A stretch of 64,000 nucleotides of DNA from an uncultured Myxococcales bacterium (lineage in GTDB: Bacteria; Myxococcota_A; Polyangia; Polyangiales; Polyangiaceae): NCBI GenBank assembly GCA_937902985.1, contig CALFNG010000207.1, positions 1-64,000 on the forward strand, given 5' to 3'. Below the pieces are notes generated by a model. It was given only the letters and a program-made list of their open reading frames with translations. It did no database searches and was not told where the DNA came from. Positions 7,442-15,829 of this stretch are shown piece by piece. The position numbers were made by a program, and so were the translations under genes. The stretch's first letter is position 1. Each line of letters opens with the position of its first letter.

Positions 7442-8530
7442 ATGGAACTGGACGCGGCCATCGATCCCCAGAAAGCCGCCGAGCGCGTCGGCCGGCCCCT
7501 CAACGGGCATTGGTCCATCGACCGGCTCATCGACGTCGGGGCTACCGCCGGCGTCTACGAAGGAAGGCACCGCGACGGGCGGCGTGCCGCTCTCAAGGTG
7601 CTCCACACGAGCGTGGCCGCGGTGCCCGAGCTGCGCCGGCGGTTCCTGCGGGAGGCTTACGTCGCCAACAAGATCGATCACCCCGGCGCGCTGGCCATTC
7701 TCGACGACGGCCTCGCCACCGACGGCGCCCCCTTTCTGGTCATGGAGCTACTCGAAGGCGAGTCGCTGTCACGCCGGCTCGCCAAGGTGGGAGGCAAGAT
7801 CCCCTACGGCGAGGCGCTCGGCATCGCCGGGCAGGTCCTCGACGTCCTCGACATGGCGCACGCGAACGGGATCCTTCACCGAGACATCAAGCCGGGGAAC
7901 CTCTTCTTGACGACCGTCGGGCACGCCAAGGTGCTCGACTTCGGGCTCGCACGGATCCGGGACGGGATCGTCTCGTCGATTCCGACGCTCAGCGGCATCG
8001 TCATCGGGACGGTCGGCTATCTCGCGCCGGAGCAGGCCCGCGGGACCCCCGAGGAGGTCGACGTGCGCTCCGACCTCTTCAGCGTCGGCGCGGTCATGTT
8101 CCGGGCGATGGTGGGCCGGCCGACCCACGAGGCGTCCACCCAGCTCGAGACGCTCATGGCCTCCATGAAGGACCCCGCACCCTCGCTGGCCGTCGCGCTG
8201 CCGGGGGTTCCGGAGGCGGTGGTGAACGTCATCGATCGCGCGCTCGCGTTCGACAAGCGCGACCGATGGCGCAGCGCCCGCGAGATGCAGGTCGCCATCC
8301 GGTCCGCCTACGCATCGCTGGGACGCCGGCCGAGCATGCACGTTCCCATGGGCCCCGGCGCCGGAGCCGACACGACCGAGCCCCCGCCAACCCTGCGGGA
8401 GGACGACGCGGCGAGTCTTTTCGAGCAAATCGCCTTCGGCGAAGGTCACGACGAGGCGGTCGGGCGAGAGCGCCGGCGCACGCGCGAAGTGCTCGACGCG
8501 ATGGGCAAGGGGGGCCGAGAAGACGAGTGA
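7442..8530 (+). CDS. Ser/Thr protein kinase (PknB-like)
   Basis: 362 residues. A complete eukaryotic-type kinase domain occupies ~25-290: glycine loop region 'LIDVGATAGVYEGRH' (degenerate), catalytic Lys in 'AALKVL', Glu of helix C in 'LREAYVANKIDHPG', the catalytic loop 'ILHRDIKPGNL', 'DFGLA' and 'YLAPEQARG'. The C-terminal ~70 residues are low-complexity with no membrane helix or sensor domain, so it is probably cytosolic. No clear ribosome binding site precedes the ATG. It is convergent with the methyltransferase gene. Its substrate is unknown. Confidence 0.9.
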   Translation: MELDAAIDPQKAAERVGRPLNGHWSIDRLIDVGATAGVYEGRHRDGRRAALKVLHTSVAAVPELRRRFLREAYVANKIDHPGALAILDDGLATDGAPFLVMELLEGESLSRRLAKVGGKIPYGEALGIAGQVLDVLDMAHANGILHRDIKPGNLFLTTVGHAKVLDFGLARIRDGIVSSIPTLSGIVIGTVGYLAPEQARGTPEEVDVRSDLFSVGAVMFRAMVGRPTHEASTQLETLMASMKDPAPSLAVALPGVPEAVVNVIDRALAFDKRDRWRSAREMQVAIRSAYASLGRRPSMHVPMGPGAGADTTEPPPTLREDDAASLFEQIAFGEGHDEAVGRERRRTREVLDAMGKGGREDE

Positions 8531-8658
8531 GGGCGACTGGCACCTGGGTCGGCCATGAAGCCGGTCGTCACCTGGGACCTCGGACAGGTGGGCTCCCCCC
8601 CCGTGACCGCCGCGCCCATCCCCCTCAGGCGCCCGCCCATCCACGTCAGGGCTCCCCT

Positions 8659-9918
8659 CTACCGGCTCCCGACGAGCCCCAGGTTGCGCGCGCTCACGCT
8701 CGACGCGAACACGGTCCCGACCGACACCGTGAAGCCTCGTTCCTCGAGATAGACGGCCCGGTCGAGGAGCACGAAGACCTCGAGCACCCGGGCAAGCATC
8801 GACCGCGGCAATGACAGGCGCCTCGCTCTCGCATGCTCGGTGCGAGCCCACGCCGCCGCTGCCTCGATCTCCGGGCTCGACGGCATGGCCAATCCGCGGT
8901 GCCCGAACGCCCGCGCCACGAGCGACGACAGGTCGCCCTGCGCCGCCCGACGATTCAAGCCGTCGATCTCGGCCCCGAGGCGCAGCGCCCCGACGCGCGC
9001 CGAGAGCAGCCGATGAAGCGCGAGCCGTCGCTCACGGCCCGCCACATTCTCCGCGCGCGTCGCCTCGACGCCCTCGTCGCGCGCCGTCAGGTTGCTCAGC
9101 CCCAGCAGCGGTCGAGGCAACTCGAGAGCGCTCTCCAGCGCCGCGAGCTCGCTCCGTTCCGCCAACTCTCGCGACTGCCTGTCCTCCCCCACCCGGACGA
9201 GCGGCCGGCGCGACGCCGCTCGCCGCTTCTGCAAGCAACACCCGACGAGGGCGATCGAGACGCGCGCGTCGCCCTCCACGCGGCCCACGCTCTCGACCAT
9301 CGCGTCCCCGAGCTCGCCGCACGCATGGAGACCGATCGCGCAGTCGCCCGCCGAAAAGCTCAGACCGTCGCGCAAGACGTCGGTGACGGCAAACGCCGCC
9401 GCGCCCGATGAGGGCAGCGCCCGCGCGCGGTTCGCGAGGGCCGCGTCGCGCTCGAGGCCGACGACCGGCGTGGCGATGCGCCCGGCGATCTCTCGCGTCA
9501 AATGGCCGTGTCCCGACCCTACGTCGACGACCCGCGTCGCCCGCGACGCGAGCGGCACGATGACCTCGGCGAACGCGTCAATCTGCGCGCGCTTGCGCGG
9601 CGTCTCGAGTCGGCGCGCCGGCCGCGTCGCTCCCTCGGCCCTCAGCGAGGGCATCGCGCAGACGGCGCGCGCGTCGTGGAGCATCGCGGCGAGTGACGGC
9701 GGCGCGTCGCCCCAGTCCGCGTCGGTCCCACGCGTCTCGAGGGCCTCGACGCGCGCGTCGCTCAGTGACAGCAGATGCGACGCCCACCCGCGTGCCGCGA
9801 GCGCCGCCGGTGCACCGCCGTCCCCCTGCCACCGGGGGTCGCCCGGCCGCGCGTCGAGCACGTCGCGGGTCCGCGCGACGAGGGTCGCCGTGGCTTGCCA
9901 CCGGGCGCGGAGCGACAC
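8659..9918 (-). CDS. SAM methyltransferase, METTL25/RRNAD1-like
   Basis: 419 residues from a GTG preceded by GAGGGAGG. The central block 'TPRKRAQIDAFAEVIVPL' followed by 'VVDVGSGHGHLTREIA' is a class I SAM-binding motif with the preceding K/R-x-x-x-I/V-D signature of the METTL25/RRNAD1 family. 'IGLHACGELGDAMV' and 'LVGCCLQK' follow. The C-terminus 'ARVLEVFVLLDRAVYLEERG' and 'SVSARNLGLVG' matches the conserved C-terminal helix pair and SPRN-type motif of that family. Substrate is unknown. It lies 19 bp downstream of a small gene and is probably co-transcribed with it. Confidence 0.7.
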   Translation of the reverse strand: MSLRARWQATATLVARTRDVLDARPGDPRWQGDGGAPAALAARGWASHLLSLSDARVEALETRGTDADWGDAPPSLAAMLHDARAVCAMPSLRAEGATRPARRLETPRKRAQIDAFAEVIVPLASRATRVVDVGSGHGHLTREIAGRIATPVVGLERDAALANRARALPSSGAAAFAVTDVLRDGLSFSAGDCAIGLHACGELGDAMVESVGRVEGDARVSIALVGCCLQKRRAASRRPLVRVGEDRQSRELAERSELAALESALELPRPLLGLSNLTARDEGVEATRAENVAGRERRLALHRLLSARVGALRLGAEIDGLNRRAAQGDLSSLVARAFGHRGLAMPSSPEIEAAAAWARTEHARARRLSLPRSMLARVLEVFVLLDRAVYLEERGFTVSVGTVFASSVSARNLGLVGSR

Positions 9919-9937
9919 GGCCTCCCTCGGGCGCTCC

Positions 9938-10180
9938 TCAGACGAGCCCCGACCGGTTCACGAACTGCTCGACCACGGTCTTCGCCGCGCCGAGCGAGTT
10001 CGCGACGCCCGTGGCCATGGGGTTCAGCGCGTCGCCCTTGAAGACCTGCCAGTTGTAGCGGCCGTCGCCCTTGGGCTGGATCTTCACCGACAGCGGCCCG
10101 ACGGTGGCCGACCAGTCGTCTACCAGCTTCTTCGTCCACGAGATAGGCAAGGCGATAGCCTCTCCGTACACGCGAAGCAC
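9938..10180 (-). CDS. Small hypothetical protein, 80 aa
   Basis: The real gene is the 3' part of a longer ORF. A GTG at 10180 preceded by GAGGGGGC gives 'MLRVYGEAIALPISWTKKLV' and 'GRYNWQVFKGDALNPMATGV'. Coding composition is good only downstream of this start, and the upstream part of the ORF is antisense to chrA. No family is recognised; there is no signal peptide. It is divergent from chrA and precedes the methyltransferase. Confidence 0.55.
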   Translation of the reverse strand: MLRVYGEAIALPISWTKKLVDDWSATVGPLSVKIQPKGDGRYNWQVFKGDALNPMATGVANSLGAAKTVVEQFVNRSGLV

Positions 10181-10211
10181 CGCCCCCTCAAGGTGCGGCT
10201 CTACCCCGCCG

Positions 10212-11432
10212 ATGCCAGCACCTAGGGAAAGAAACAGCACGGACCGCGACCACCCGGGCGACGATCCGGGCGGCATCCGTTCGACCGAGGCGCCCGCGCG
10301 CGCGACCGTAGCCGAGCTGGCGCTCCTCTTCTTGCGCCTGGGCCTCACGGCGTTCGGAGGCCCCGCGGTCCACATCGCCATGATGGAGAACGAGGTCGTT
10401 CGACGGCGACGATGGCTCTCTTCCGAGCGGTTCCTGGATCTCCTCGGCGTGGCCAACGTGATCCCCGGCCCCAGCTCCACCGAGCTCGCGATCTTCATCG
10501 GCTACGAGCAGGCCGGGTGGCGCGGGCTCCTCGCGGGCGGCGCGTGCTTCATCTTGCCGGCCGCGGCGATGGTCTCCCTCCTCGCCTGGGCCTACGTGAC
10601 CTTCGGCGCGAGACCCGAGGTGGCGGGAGCCCTCTACGGGATCAAGCCGGTGGTGATCGCCGTCGTGGCCCAGTCGCTCTGGAGCCTCGCTCCGAAGGCG
10701 GTCAAGAGGTCGATCGGGCTCGGCGCCTTGAGCCTCGCGGCGTGCGTCGCCTCGGCGCTGGGCGTCGACTCGCTCGCGGTGTTGCTCGGAGGCGGGTTGA
10801 TCTCGTTGATCGCACGCCAGCTCGCGAAAGGAGAGCGGCGACTCCGCTCGTTTCAGCCGGGCCTCCTCGCAGGCGTGGCGTTCACGAGCGCGTCCGCCGC
10901 GGTGCCGGTGACCTTGACCCTCCTGTTCTTCACGTTCCTGAAGGCCGGGGCGTTCGTCTTCGGCGGCGGGTACGTCCTCCTCGCGTTCTTGCGCGCGGAT
11001 CTCGTCGACCGCCTTCACTGGCTCACCGAACAGCAGCTCCTCGATGCCATCGCGGTGGGTCAGGTGACGCCGGGCCCCGTGTTCACCGCCGCGACGTTCA
11101 TCGGCTACGTCGTCGCGGGCGGATGGGGCGCGGGCCTCGCGACCGTGGGCATCTTCTTGCCGGGCTTCGTCCTCGTGCCGCTGACGCGTCCCTGGCTCGG
11201 TCGCCTTCGGGCCTCGCCGGCCGCGGGCGCGTTTCTCGACGGCGTCAACGCGGCCGCGCTCGCCCTCATGGCCGTGGTGGCCGTGCAGCTCGCGAGGTCG
11301 GCGGTCGTGGACGTCGTGACGGGCGCTCTCGCCGTGGTCGCCGCCGTCGCGCTCATCGCGTTCAAGCTCGAGACGACCTGGCTCGTCGTCGGGGGCGGCA
11401 TCGTCGGGGCGATCGTGAGGGCCAGGCACTAA
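10212..11432 (+). CDS. chrA: Chromate transporter, two-domain ChrA
   Basis: 406 residues from ATG 10212. ChrA carriers export chromate, probably by proton coupling. Both CHR half-domains are present: the first with 'FLRLGLTAFGGPAVHIAMME' and 'NVIPGPSSTELAIFIGY', the second with 'TFLKAGAFVFGGGYVLLAFL' and 'VGQVTPGPVFTAATFIGYVV'. About ten hydrophobic segments are visible. The longer ORF start at 10071 is antisense to the small gene on the other strand. Because many CHR-domain proteins transport unknown anions, the chromate substrate is by family only. Confidence 0.9.
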   Translation: MPAPRERNSTDRDHPGDDPGGIRSTEAPARATVAELALLFLRLGLTAFGGPAVHIAMMENEVVRRRRWLSSERFLDLLGVANVIPGPSSTELAIFIGYEQAGWRGLLAGGACFILPAAAMVSLLAWAYVTFGARPEVAGALYGIKPVVIAVVAQSLWSLAPKAVKRSIGLGALSLAACVASALGVDSLAVLLGGGLISLIARQLAKGERRLRSFQPGLLAGVAFTSASAAVPVTLTLLFFTFLKAGAFVFGGGYVLLAFLRADLVDRLHWLTEQQLLDAIAVGQVTPGPVFTAATFIGYVVAGGWGAGLATVGIFLPGFVLVPLTRPWLGRLRASPAAGAFLDGVNAAALALMAVVAVQLARSAVVDVVTGALAVVAAVALIAFKLETTWLVVGGGIVGAIVRARH

Positions 11433-11540
11433 GCTGGGCGCCCGGGGCCGATGCGCCCGCGCGCGCTACTCTGGCCCAGAGGGGCCGGACAATCGTGCCC
11501 GGCCCTGCAAGGGTGCGCGTACGAGGCCACGTGCCTGGTT

Positions 11541-12071
11541 TTACTTGGTAACGATCTCCATGCGCAGCATCAGGTGCAGGGCCTCCAGTGGGTCAAGAAC
11601 CGGTGCTGGGAGCCGAAGGTCCTCCCGTCCCGGGTGCATGTGGGACCGCATCTCCCGCGCCTCGTTGGGGTGTCCTGGCGGGTTCAGGTCGAACCGGATG
11701 AACTCCGGCACATGGCCATCGGGGTACGCGACCTCGAAGGTGTAAGCGAGTAGGTCGAGAGCCTTGCCCCGACCTTCAGCTACCGTGATCGTGAAGTGAA
11801 ACCACACTCCGTCGCTGCGCCGCAGCTGAGCCGATTCGGACCGTCTCTTGAAATCTTTCTCGCCCCCTGCGATGGCACGCACTCTCGCGCCTTCGATGCC
11901 AGGGGGCGGCGCAACGATGTGAACGTAGCGATTGATGTCGTGCTGTGGAACGGCAAGCACATCGTCATCGTAGGCTCGCTTCATTGCAGCGCGCATACGA
12001 CGGAGTAGATCATCAGCGGTCACGTCCTCAAGGGTTGGCCGGGCTGCGAGTATTCGATCGGCAAGATTCAA
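11541..12071 (-). CDS. Hypothetical protein paired with a P-loop ATPase
   Basis: 176 residues from a TTG that overlaps the stop of the upstream ATPase (TTGA), indicating translational coupling. 'DDLLRRMRAAMKRAY', 'GVWFHFTITVAEGRGKALDL' and 'NPPGHPNEAREMRSHMHPGR' suggest an alpha/beta enzyme or toxin-like fold with a His-rich segment near the C-terminus. No family could be assigned. The ATPase-plus-unknown pairing resembles small defence or toxin modules, but that is inference only. Confidence 0.65.
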   Translation of the reverse strand: MNLADRILAARPTLEDVTADDLLRRMRAAMKRAYDDDVLAVPQHDINRYVHIVAPPPGIEGARVRAIAGGEKDFKRRSESAQLRRSDGVWFHFTITVAEGRGKALDLLAYTFEVAYPDGHVPEFIRFDLNPPGHPNEAREMRSHMHPGREDLRLPAPVLDPLEALHLMLRMEIVTK

Positions 12072-12873
12072 CGTCTTGCCCCCTCCACGAGTTCACCGCG
12101 ACCGAGGAGGACCAACCAGACCGCAAATTCCGGATCGGCCGGCGTGTCTCCTCGCTCGGCCTTTTGGACCGCTTCTTCGTCCGTCATCTTGAAGCGCTCC
12201 CGCAGGGCAGCGAGGCGGTCCAGCCGTACCGCCTGGCCGCGTGCTTCAACACCGTCTGAGAGGTACATCGAGCCTGCAACCCAGCTCGCAAGCGCTGGTG
12301 CAGCGGCGCTGATTCGCCTTGCGGTCAGGTCGTCCGCTACCAGGACGACGGGCGCCTTAGGCGTCAGACGAGAACGAGCCCGGTCGAGTGCTCGCCATTG
12401 CTCTTCGGGGACGCCGTCGACTCGGATGACCACCTGCGTCCGCGCCTCGATGGCCGCCTCGATGTCCTCGGCGCTGCGCGCGGAGAATTCAGAGACCTCG
12501 TCGCCGGACAGTTCAATCAGGTCGGCGCGGAGGGTGCCACGTGCTTGCCGGCGATGGCGATCAGGACCCCTTCGAGCGGTTCCGCATCGAACCGGTGGAA
12601 GCGGCTGACGTCGAGGTATGCACCGTAGTCCCCGGTCTCCTTCACTGCCTCACGGACGCGCTGCACGCATCGCCTCATCAGTGTTGTTTTCCCGGATCCG
12701 GTGCAGCCGACCACCAACAGTCGACGATCTGGCTTCAACTCGACGGTTCTGGCGATTTCGTCGACGATCTCTTCGCGCGGGTCAGACTCGACGTAGAGGC
12801 CGGCTTCAGGATCCGGCTGGACGAGCGGATCCATCAGGGCCACGTATTGTCGGAACCGTTCGAGTCGAGTCAC
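12068..12873 (-). pseudogene. AAA/STAND-like P-loop ATPase, frameshifted
   Basis: A GTG start gives 'MTRLERFRQYVALMDPLVQP' and the Walker A 'VVGCTGSGKTTLMRR'. The ORF stops at 12517 after 'IAGKHVAPSAPT'. One base out of frame, the coding signal continues from about 12545: 'RADLIELSGDEVSEFSARSA', 'AAIEARTQVVIRVDGVP' (Walker B-like) and on to a TGA at 12068. Joined, this is one ~268-residue ATPase. The downstream partner remains intact and coupled. The break may be a recent mutation or a sequencing error. Confidence 0.65.
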
Positions 12874-13077
12874 AGAGCCAGTGTAGCGCCGTCGAACCGA
12901 CCCGGTCGACCGTAGACCCGGCCTTCGCGAGCACGCGTCCGGTGGGAGCCGAGGAGGCAGCGCGCTGCTGTCGGCGAAAGGAAGGCTCGATCAAGGGGCC
13001 CACGGGCCGACGTCTTGCCGTCGAGGGCACCTTGAGACTTCCGTCCGCCCAGCGCTCCTCTCGGGCGGGAGGTCCGT

Positions 13078-13539
13078 TCAGCGCTTTTCCTTGGCCTTCT
13101 CCAACCTCTCGAGGGCCGCGACGTCGGCGAGGTCCTGCGGCCGACCGGCGGCGCGCTTGTTCGTGAGCAAGTCGATTCGCCCGATGACCGCACACCTCAC
13201 CGACCCGAAGGACGTCTCGAGTCGCCGGGGCCAAGCGTCCTCGAATCGGACCCCTTCGATCTGCGTCAGAACGTCGATGCGCGCTGGCGGCTCGCCCATC
13301 TTGAAACCGGTCCCCGGCGCCTCGAGATCCCGTTCGGTGAGGTCACCGAGCGGCGCACCAAAATCCCGCAGCGCTTGGATGACCCTCCGGGCGTTGTCGG
13401 CGCTCGGCTCGATCCACACGTCGAGGTCCTTGGTCGCGCGAGGTCTGCCGTGGACGCCGACCGCATAGCCGCCGACGACGAGGAACCGCGCTTCAACGGC
13501 GCTCAAGGCGGTAAGCAGATCGAGGAAGTCGGCGTTCAT
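13078..13539 (-). CDS. Nucleotidyltransferase, toxin/AbiEii-type fold
   Basis: 153 residues from ATG 13539; the long ORF upstream of this is a shadow. 'FLVVGGYAVGVHGRPRATKD' and 'LDVWIEP' form the GG...RxTxDxD nucleotidyltransferase signature (Asp39 and Asp41 as the metal ligands). Such MNT/DUF6036-like proteins are common in toxin-antitoxin and abortive infection pairs. It overlaps the preceding small gene by 47 bp. The substrate, tRNA or protein, is unknown. Confidence 0.8.
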   Translation of the reverse strand: MNADFLDLLTALSAVEARFLVVGGYAVGVHGRPRATKDLDVWIEPSADNARRVIQALRDFGAPLGDLTERDLEAPGTGFKMGEPPARIDVLTQIEGVRFEDAWPRRLETSFGSVRCAVIGRIDLLTNKRAAGRPQDLADVAALERLEKAKEKR

Positions 13540-13720
13540 GGGTCTCCGGATGCGCGATCGCATGGAGCTCCTTGCTGAGCTCCCAGACCGCCTCGGCGCG
13601 GACGTCCACTGGGAGGCGGTCCCAGAAGAGCGCGTCGTAGTCGGCCATCTCTTCCCAGCCGCCGCGAAAGACACGTCCCTCCCAGCTGGCTCTGGCGGCC
13701 TTTCGCTCTGCGGCGTCCAC
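13493..13720 (-). CDS. Small partner of the nucleotidyltransferase
   Basis: 75 residues from GTG 13720. 'ARASWEGRVFRGGWEEMADY' and 'LPVDVRAEAVWELSKELHAI' match the layout of short helical proteins that sit immediately upstream of nucleotidyltransferase toxins. It overlaps the downstream start by 47 bp, so the pair is translated together. A role as antitoxin or regulator is inference from position. Confidence 0.6.
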   Translation of the reverse strand: MDAAERKAARASWEGRVFRGGWEEMADYDALFWDRLPVDVRAEAVWELSKELHAIAHPETHERRLPRSAYRLERR

Positions 13721-13884
13721 CCTGAAACTGTACCACCGCCATCGGGCCGCGCTCGCCCCCGGCGGGTTCTTCGCCGCGACCGACGGCGAAGACAAACCTT
13801 CGCTACGATGTCCTTTCCCTCGGGACTCGCGCGTCCCTGGCTACGCGTTCGGCGAGCGTCGCCGACCCTCGAAGGAGACAGACG

Positions 13885-14232
13885 ATGGCAAAATTCATGT
13901 TCGTGTTCCGTGGCGGCGGTTTCGTGCAAAAGGGCCTGTCGCCCGCCGAGCTCGGCGCTCACCTCGAGAAGTGGAAGGTCTGGGTCGGCGAGCTCGCCAG
14001 GAAGGGCCACCACGAAGACGGCGGGCAGCCCCTGCAGAACAGCGGAAAGGTGGTGCGCGGCTCGTCGAAGACGGTGACCGACGGGCCCTACGCCGAGTCG
14101 AAAGACATGGTCACGGGCACTCTGCTCATCGTCGCCGAATCCCTCGAGGCGGCCACGACGCTGGCCCTCGGGTGCCCGGTCTATGAGTTCGACGGCTCGG
14201 TCGAAGTGCGCCCGATCTTCGCGCGCGGCTGA
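13885..14232 (+). CDS. YCII/DGPF-domain protein
   Basis: 115 residues with a strong ribosome binding site (GAAGGAGACAG). 'MAKFMFVFRGGGF', 'GQPLQNSGKVV' and 'VTDGPYAESKDMVTGTLLIV' define the YCII-related DGPF family, where DGP(F/Y).E is the signature. Small ferredoxin-like fold, probably a dimer. It lies 10 bp before an ECF sigma gene; DGPF proteins are the known genomic partners of ECF42-group sigma factors, though their role in control is not settled. Confidence 0.9.
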   Translation: MAKFMFVFRGGGFVQKGLSPAELGAHLEKWKVWVGELARKGHHEDGGQPLQNSGKVVRGSSKTVTDGPYAESKDMVTGTLLIVAESLEAATTLALGCPVYEFDGSVEVRPIFARG

Positions 14233-14242
14233 TTCGCGGCCG

Positions 14243-15532
14243 ATGGGCATGCACGCCGACCCCGAGCTCGTGCTGGCGACGCTGTTCCGGCGCCAGTCGG
14301 GCCGGATGATCGGGGCGCTCGTCCGCATGCTCGGGGTCCAGCGCGTCGACCTGGCCGAGGACATCGTGCAGGAGACGCTGCTCGCCGCCCTCCAGGCGTG
14401 GCGACTCGGCATGCCACGCGACCCCGAGGGGTGGCTCTTCGCGGTCATGCGAAACCGGGTGCGAGACGCGCTCCGCCGGGATCGCGTCCGCGCGCGAGTC
14501 ATCACGCCCGAGGCCCTGGCCGACGACGCGGCCGCGGCCGAGCCGGCGTTCGACCCCGACGACGAGAGCGGCGACCTCCTGCGAATGATGTTCTCGTGCT
14601 GCCATCCCTCGCTGACGGACGACGGGCGCACCGCGCTGATCTTGAAGCTCGTGTGCGGCTTCGGAACCGCCGAGGTCGCGTGCGCCTTTCTCGCCGATCG
14701 CGCTGCCATGGAGAAGCGGCTGACCCGCGCGAAGAAGGTCCTGGCCGACGACGGCGTGCTCTACGAAGTGTCGACGCCCGAGCAGGCGCGCGAGCGGCTG
14801 CCGGCCGTGATGACGGCCCTCTACCTCATGTTCGACGCCGGCTATCACGGGAGCGCGACACCCGAGCCGATCCGCGCCGACCTCTGCGCCGAAGCGATTC
14901 GACTGGCGACGCTCCTGGTCGACGCGCCCGCCACGTCGAGCCCGGAGGTCCACGCGCTCGTCGCCCTCATGTGCCTCCACGCGGCACGCATGCCCGCACG
15001 GCTCGACGCGGCGGGCTCGCTCGTGCCCTTCGAGCGCCAGGACCGGACACTCTGGGACGGCGAGCTCGTGTCGCTCGGCATGCAGCACCTCGGCGCGTCG
15101 GCGAACGGAGGCGAGCTCACGGCGTACCACCTCGAGGCCGGGATCGCGGCGCAGCACGCGATGGCGCGATCGGTTCGCGAGACGCCGTGGAGCGAGATCG
15201 CGCGCCTCTACGATCTCCTCTACGCGCGCAAGCGCACGCCCGTCGTGGCGCTTGGCCGCGCGATCGCCCGGGCGGAGCTCGTCGGCCCCCGCGACGGCAT
15301 CGACGAAGTACTGGCTATCGAGTCGCGTGAGAAGCTCGAGGCGTACCCGTTCTTCTGGGCTGCTCTCGGCGACCTGGCCCTCCGGGCCGGCGACACGCCG
15401 CGAGCGCGATCGTGGCTCGAGCGAGGCGCGGCGACCGCCCGGAACGACGCCGAGCGCGCGATGTTCTTTCGGCGACTCGGCGAGTGCGGGCGCGCGTCCT
15501 GCAGCTGTCCGACGGCGCGGGTGCCGTCGTGA
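14243..15532 (+). CDS. ECF sigma factor with C-terminal TPR-like extension (ECF42 type)
   Basis: 429 residues from ATG 14243. Region 2: 'MIGALVRMLGVQRVDLAEDI' and 'VQETLLAALQAW', with 'PEGWLFAVMRNRVRDALRRD'. Region 4 follows around 'TALILKLVCGFGTAEVACAF'. The long C-terminal half ('PAVMTALYLMFDAGYHGS', 'LDAAGSLVPFERQDRTLWDG', 'YDLLYARKRTPVVALGRAIA', 'AALGDLALRAGDTPRARSWL') is the helical TPR-like extension typical of ECF42, which replaces an anti-sigma factor. The last ~10 residues read into a thiolase fragment, so the original C-terminus is probably altered. Confidence 0.9.
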   Translation: MGMHADPELVLATLFRRQSGRMIGALVRMLGVQRVDLAEDIVQETLLAALQAWRLGMPRDPEGWLFAVMRNRVRDALRRDRVRARVITPEALADDAAAAEPAFDPDDESGDLLRMMFSCCHPSLTDDGRTALILKLVCGFGTAEVACAFLADRAAMEKRLTRAKKVLADDGVLYEVSTPEQARERLPAVMTALYLMFDAGYHGSATPEPIRADLCAEAIRLATLLVDAPATSSPEVHALVALMCLHAARMPARLDAAGSLVPFERQDRTLWDGELVSLGMQHLGASANGGELTAYHLEAGIAAQHAMARSVRETPWSEIARLYDLLYARKRTPVVALGRAIARAELVGPRDGIDEVLAIESREKLEAYPFFWAALGDLALRAGDTPRARSWLERGAATARNDAERAMFFRRLGECGRASCSCPTARVPS

Positions 15533-15787
15533 TGATGGATGCCGACGCGGCGGCGCGGCGCGGGCTGCCGATCCTCGGTCAACGGGGGCGCGGTGGCCCT
15601 TGGTCATCCGTACGGCATGTCCGGGATACGGTACCTCGGCTCGACGCTGCTCGAACTCGCGCGCCGCGGCCGCCGCCGCGCGATCATGGGAGTCTGCACG
15701 GCGGGCGGCATGTCGACGGCCGTACCTCGGGCGGCCTTGACGGGTCGGCGGCCGGTTCCCCATGTGACAGACTCGCGGCGACCGTAG
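15496..15787 (+). pseudogene. Thiolase remnant with internal deletion
   Basis: In one frame 'VLQLSDGAGAVVMMDADAAA' and 'RRGLPILG' match the middle of acetyl-CoA acetyltransferases (TDGA.A..L....A...G). In the next frame, 'NGGAVALGHPYGMSGIRYLG' and 'MGVCTAGGMSTAV' match the C-terminal NxxGGAIALGHPxGxxG and CxGGG blocks that carry the catalytic His and Cys. The intervening ~80 residues and the whole N-terminal half are missing. It overlaps the 3' end of the sigma gene. Confidence 0.8.
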
Positions 15788-15829
15788 AGCGTCGTTTCCA
15801 AAACGTTCTGCGGTGCCTATGCTCCGCCG

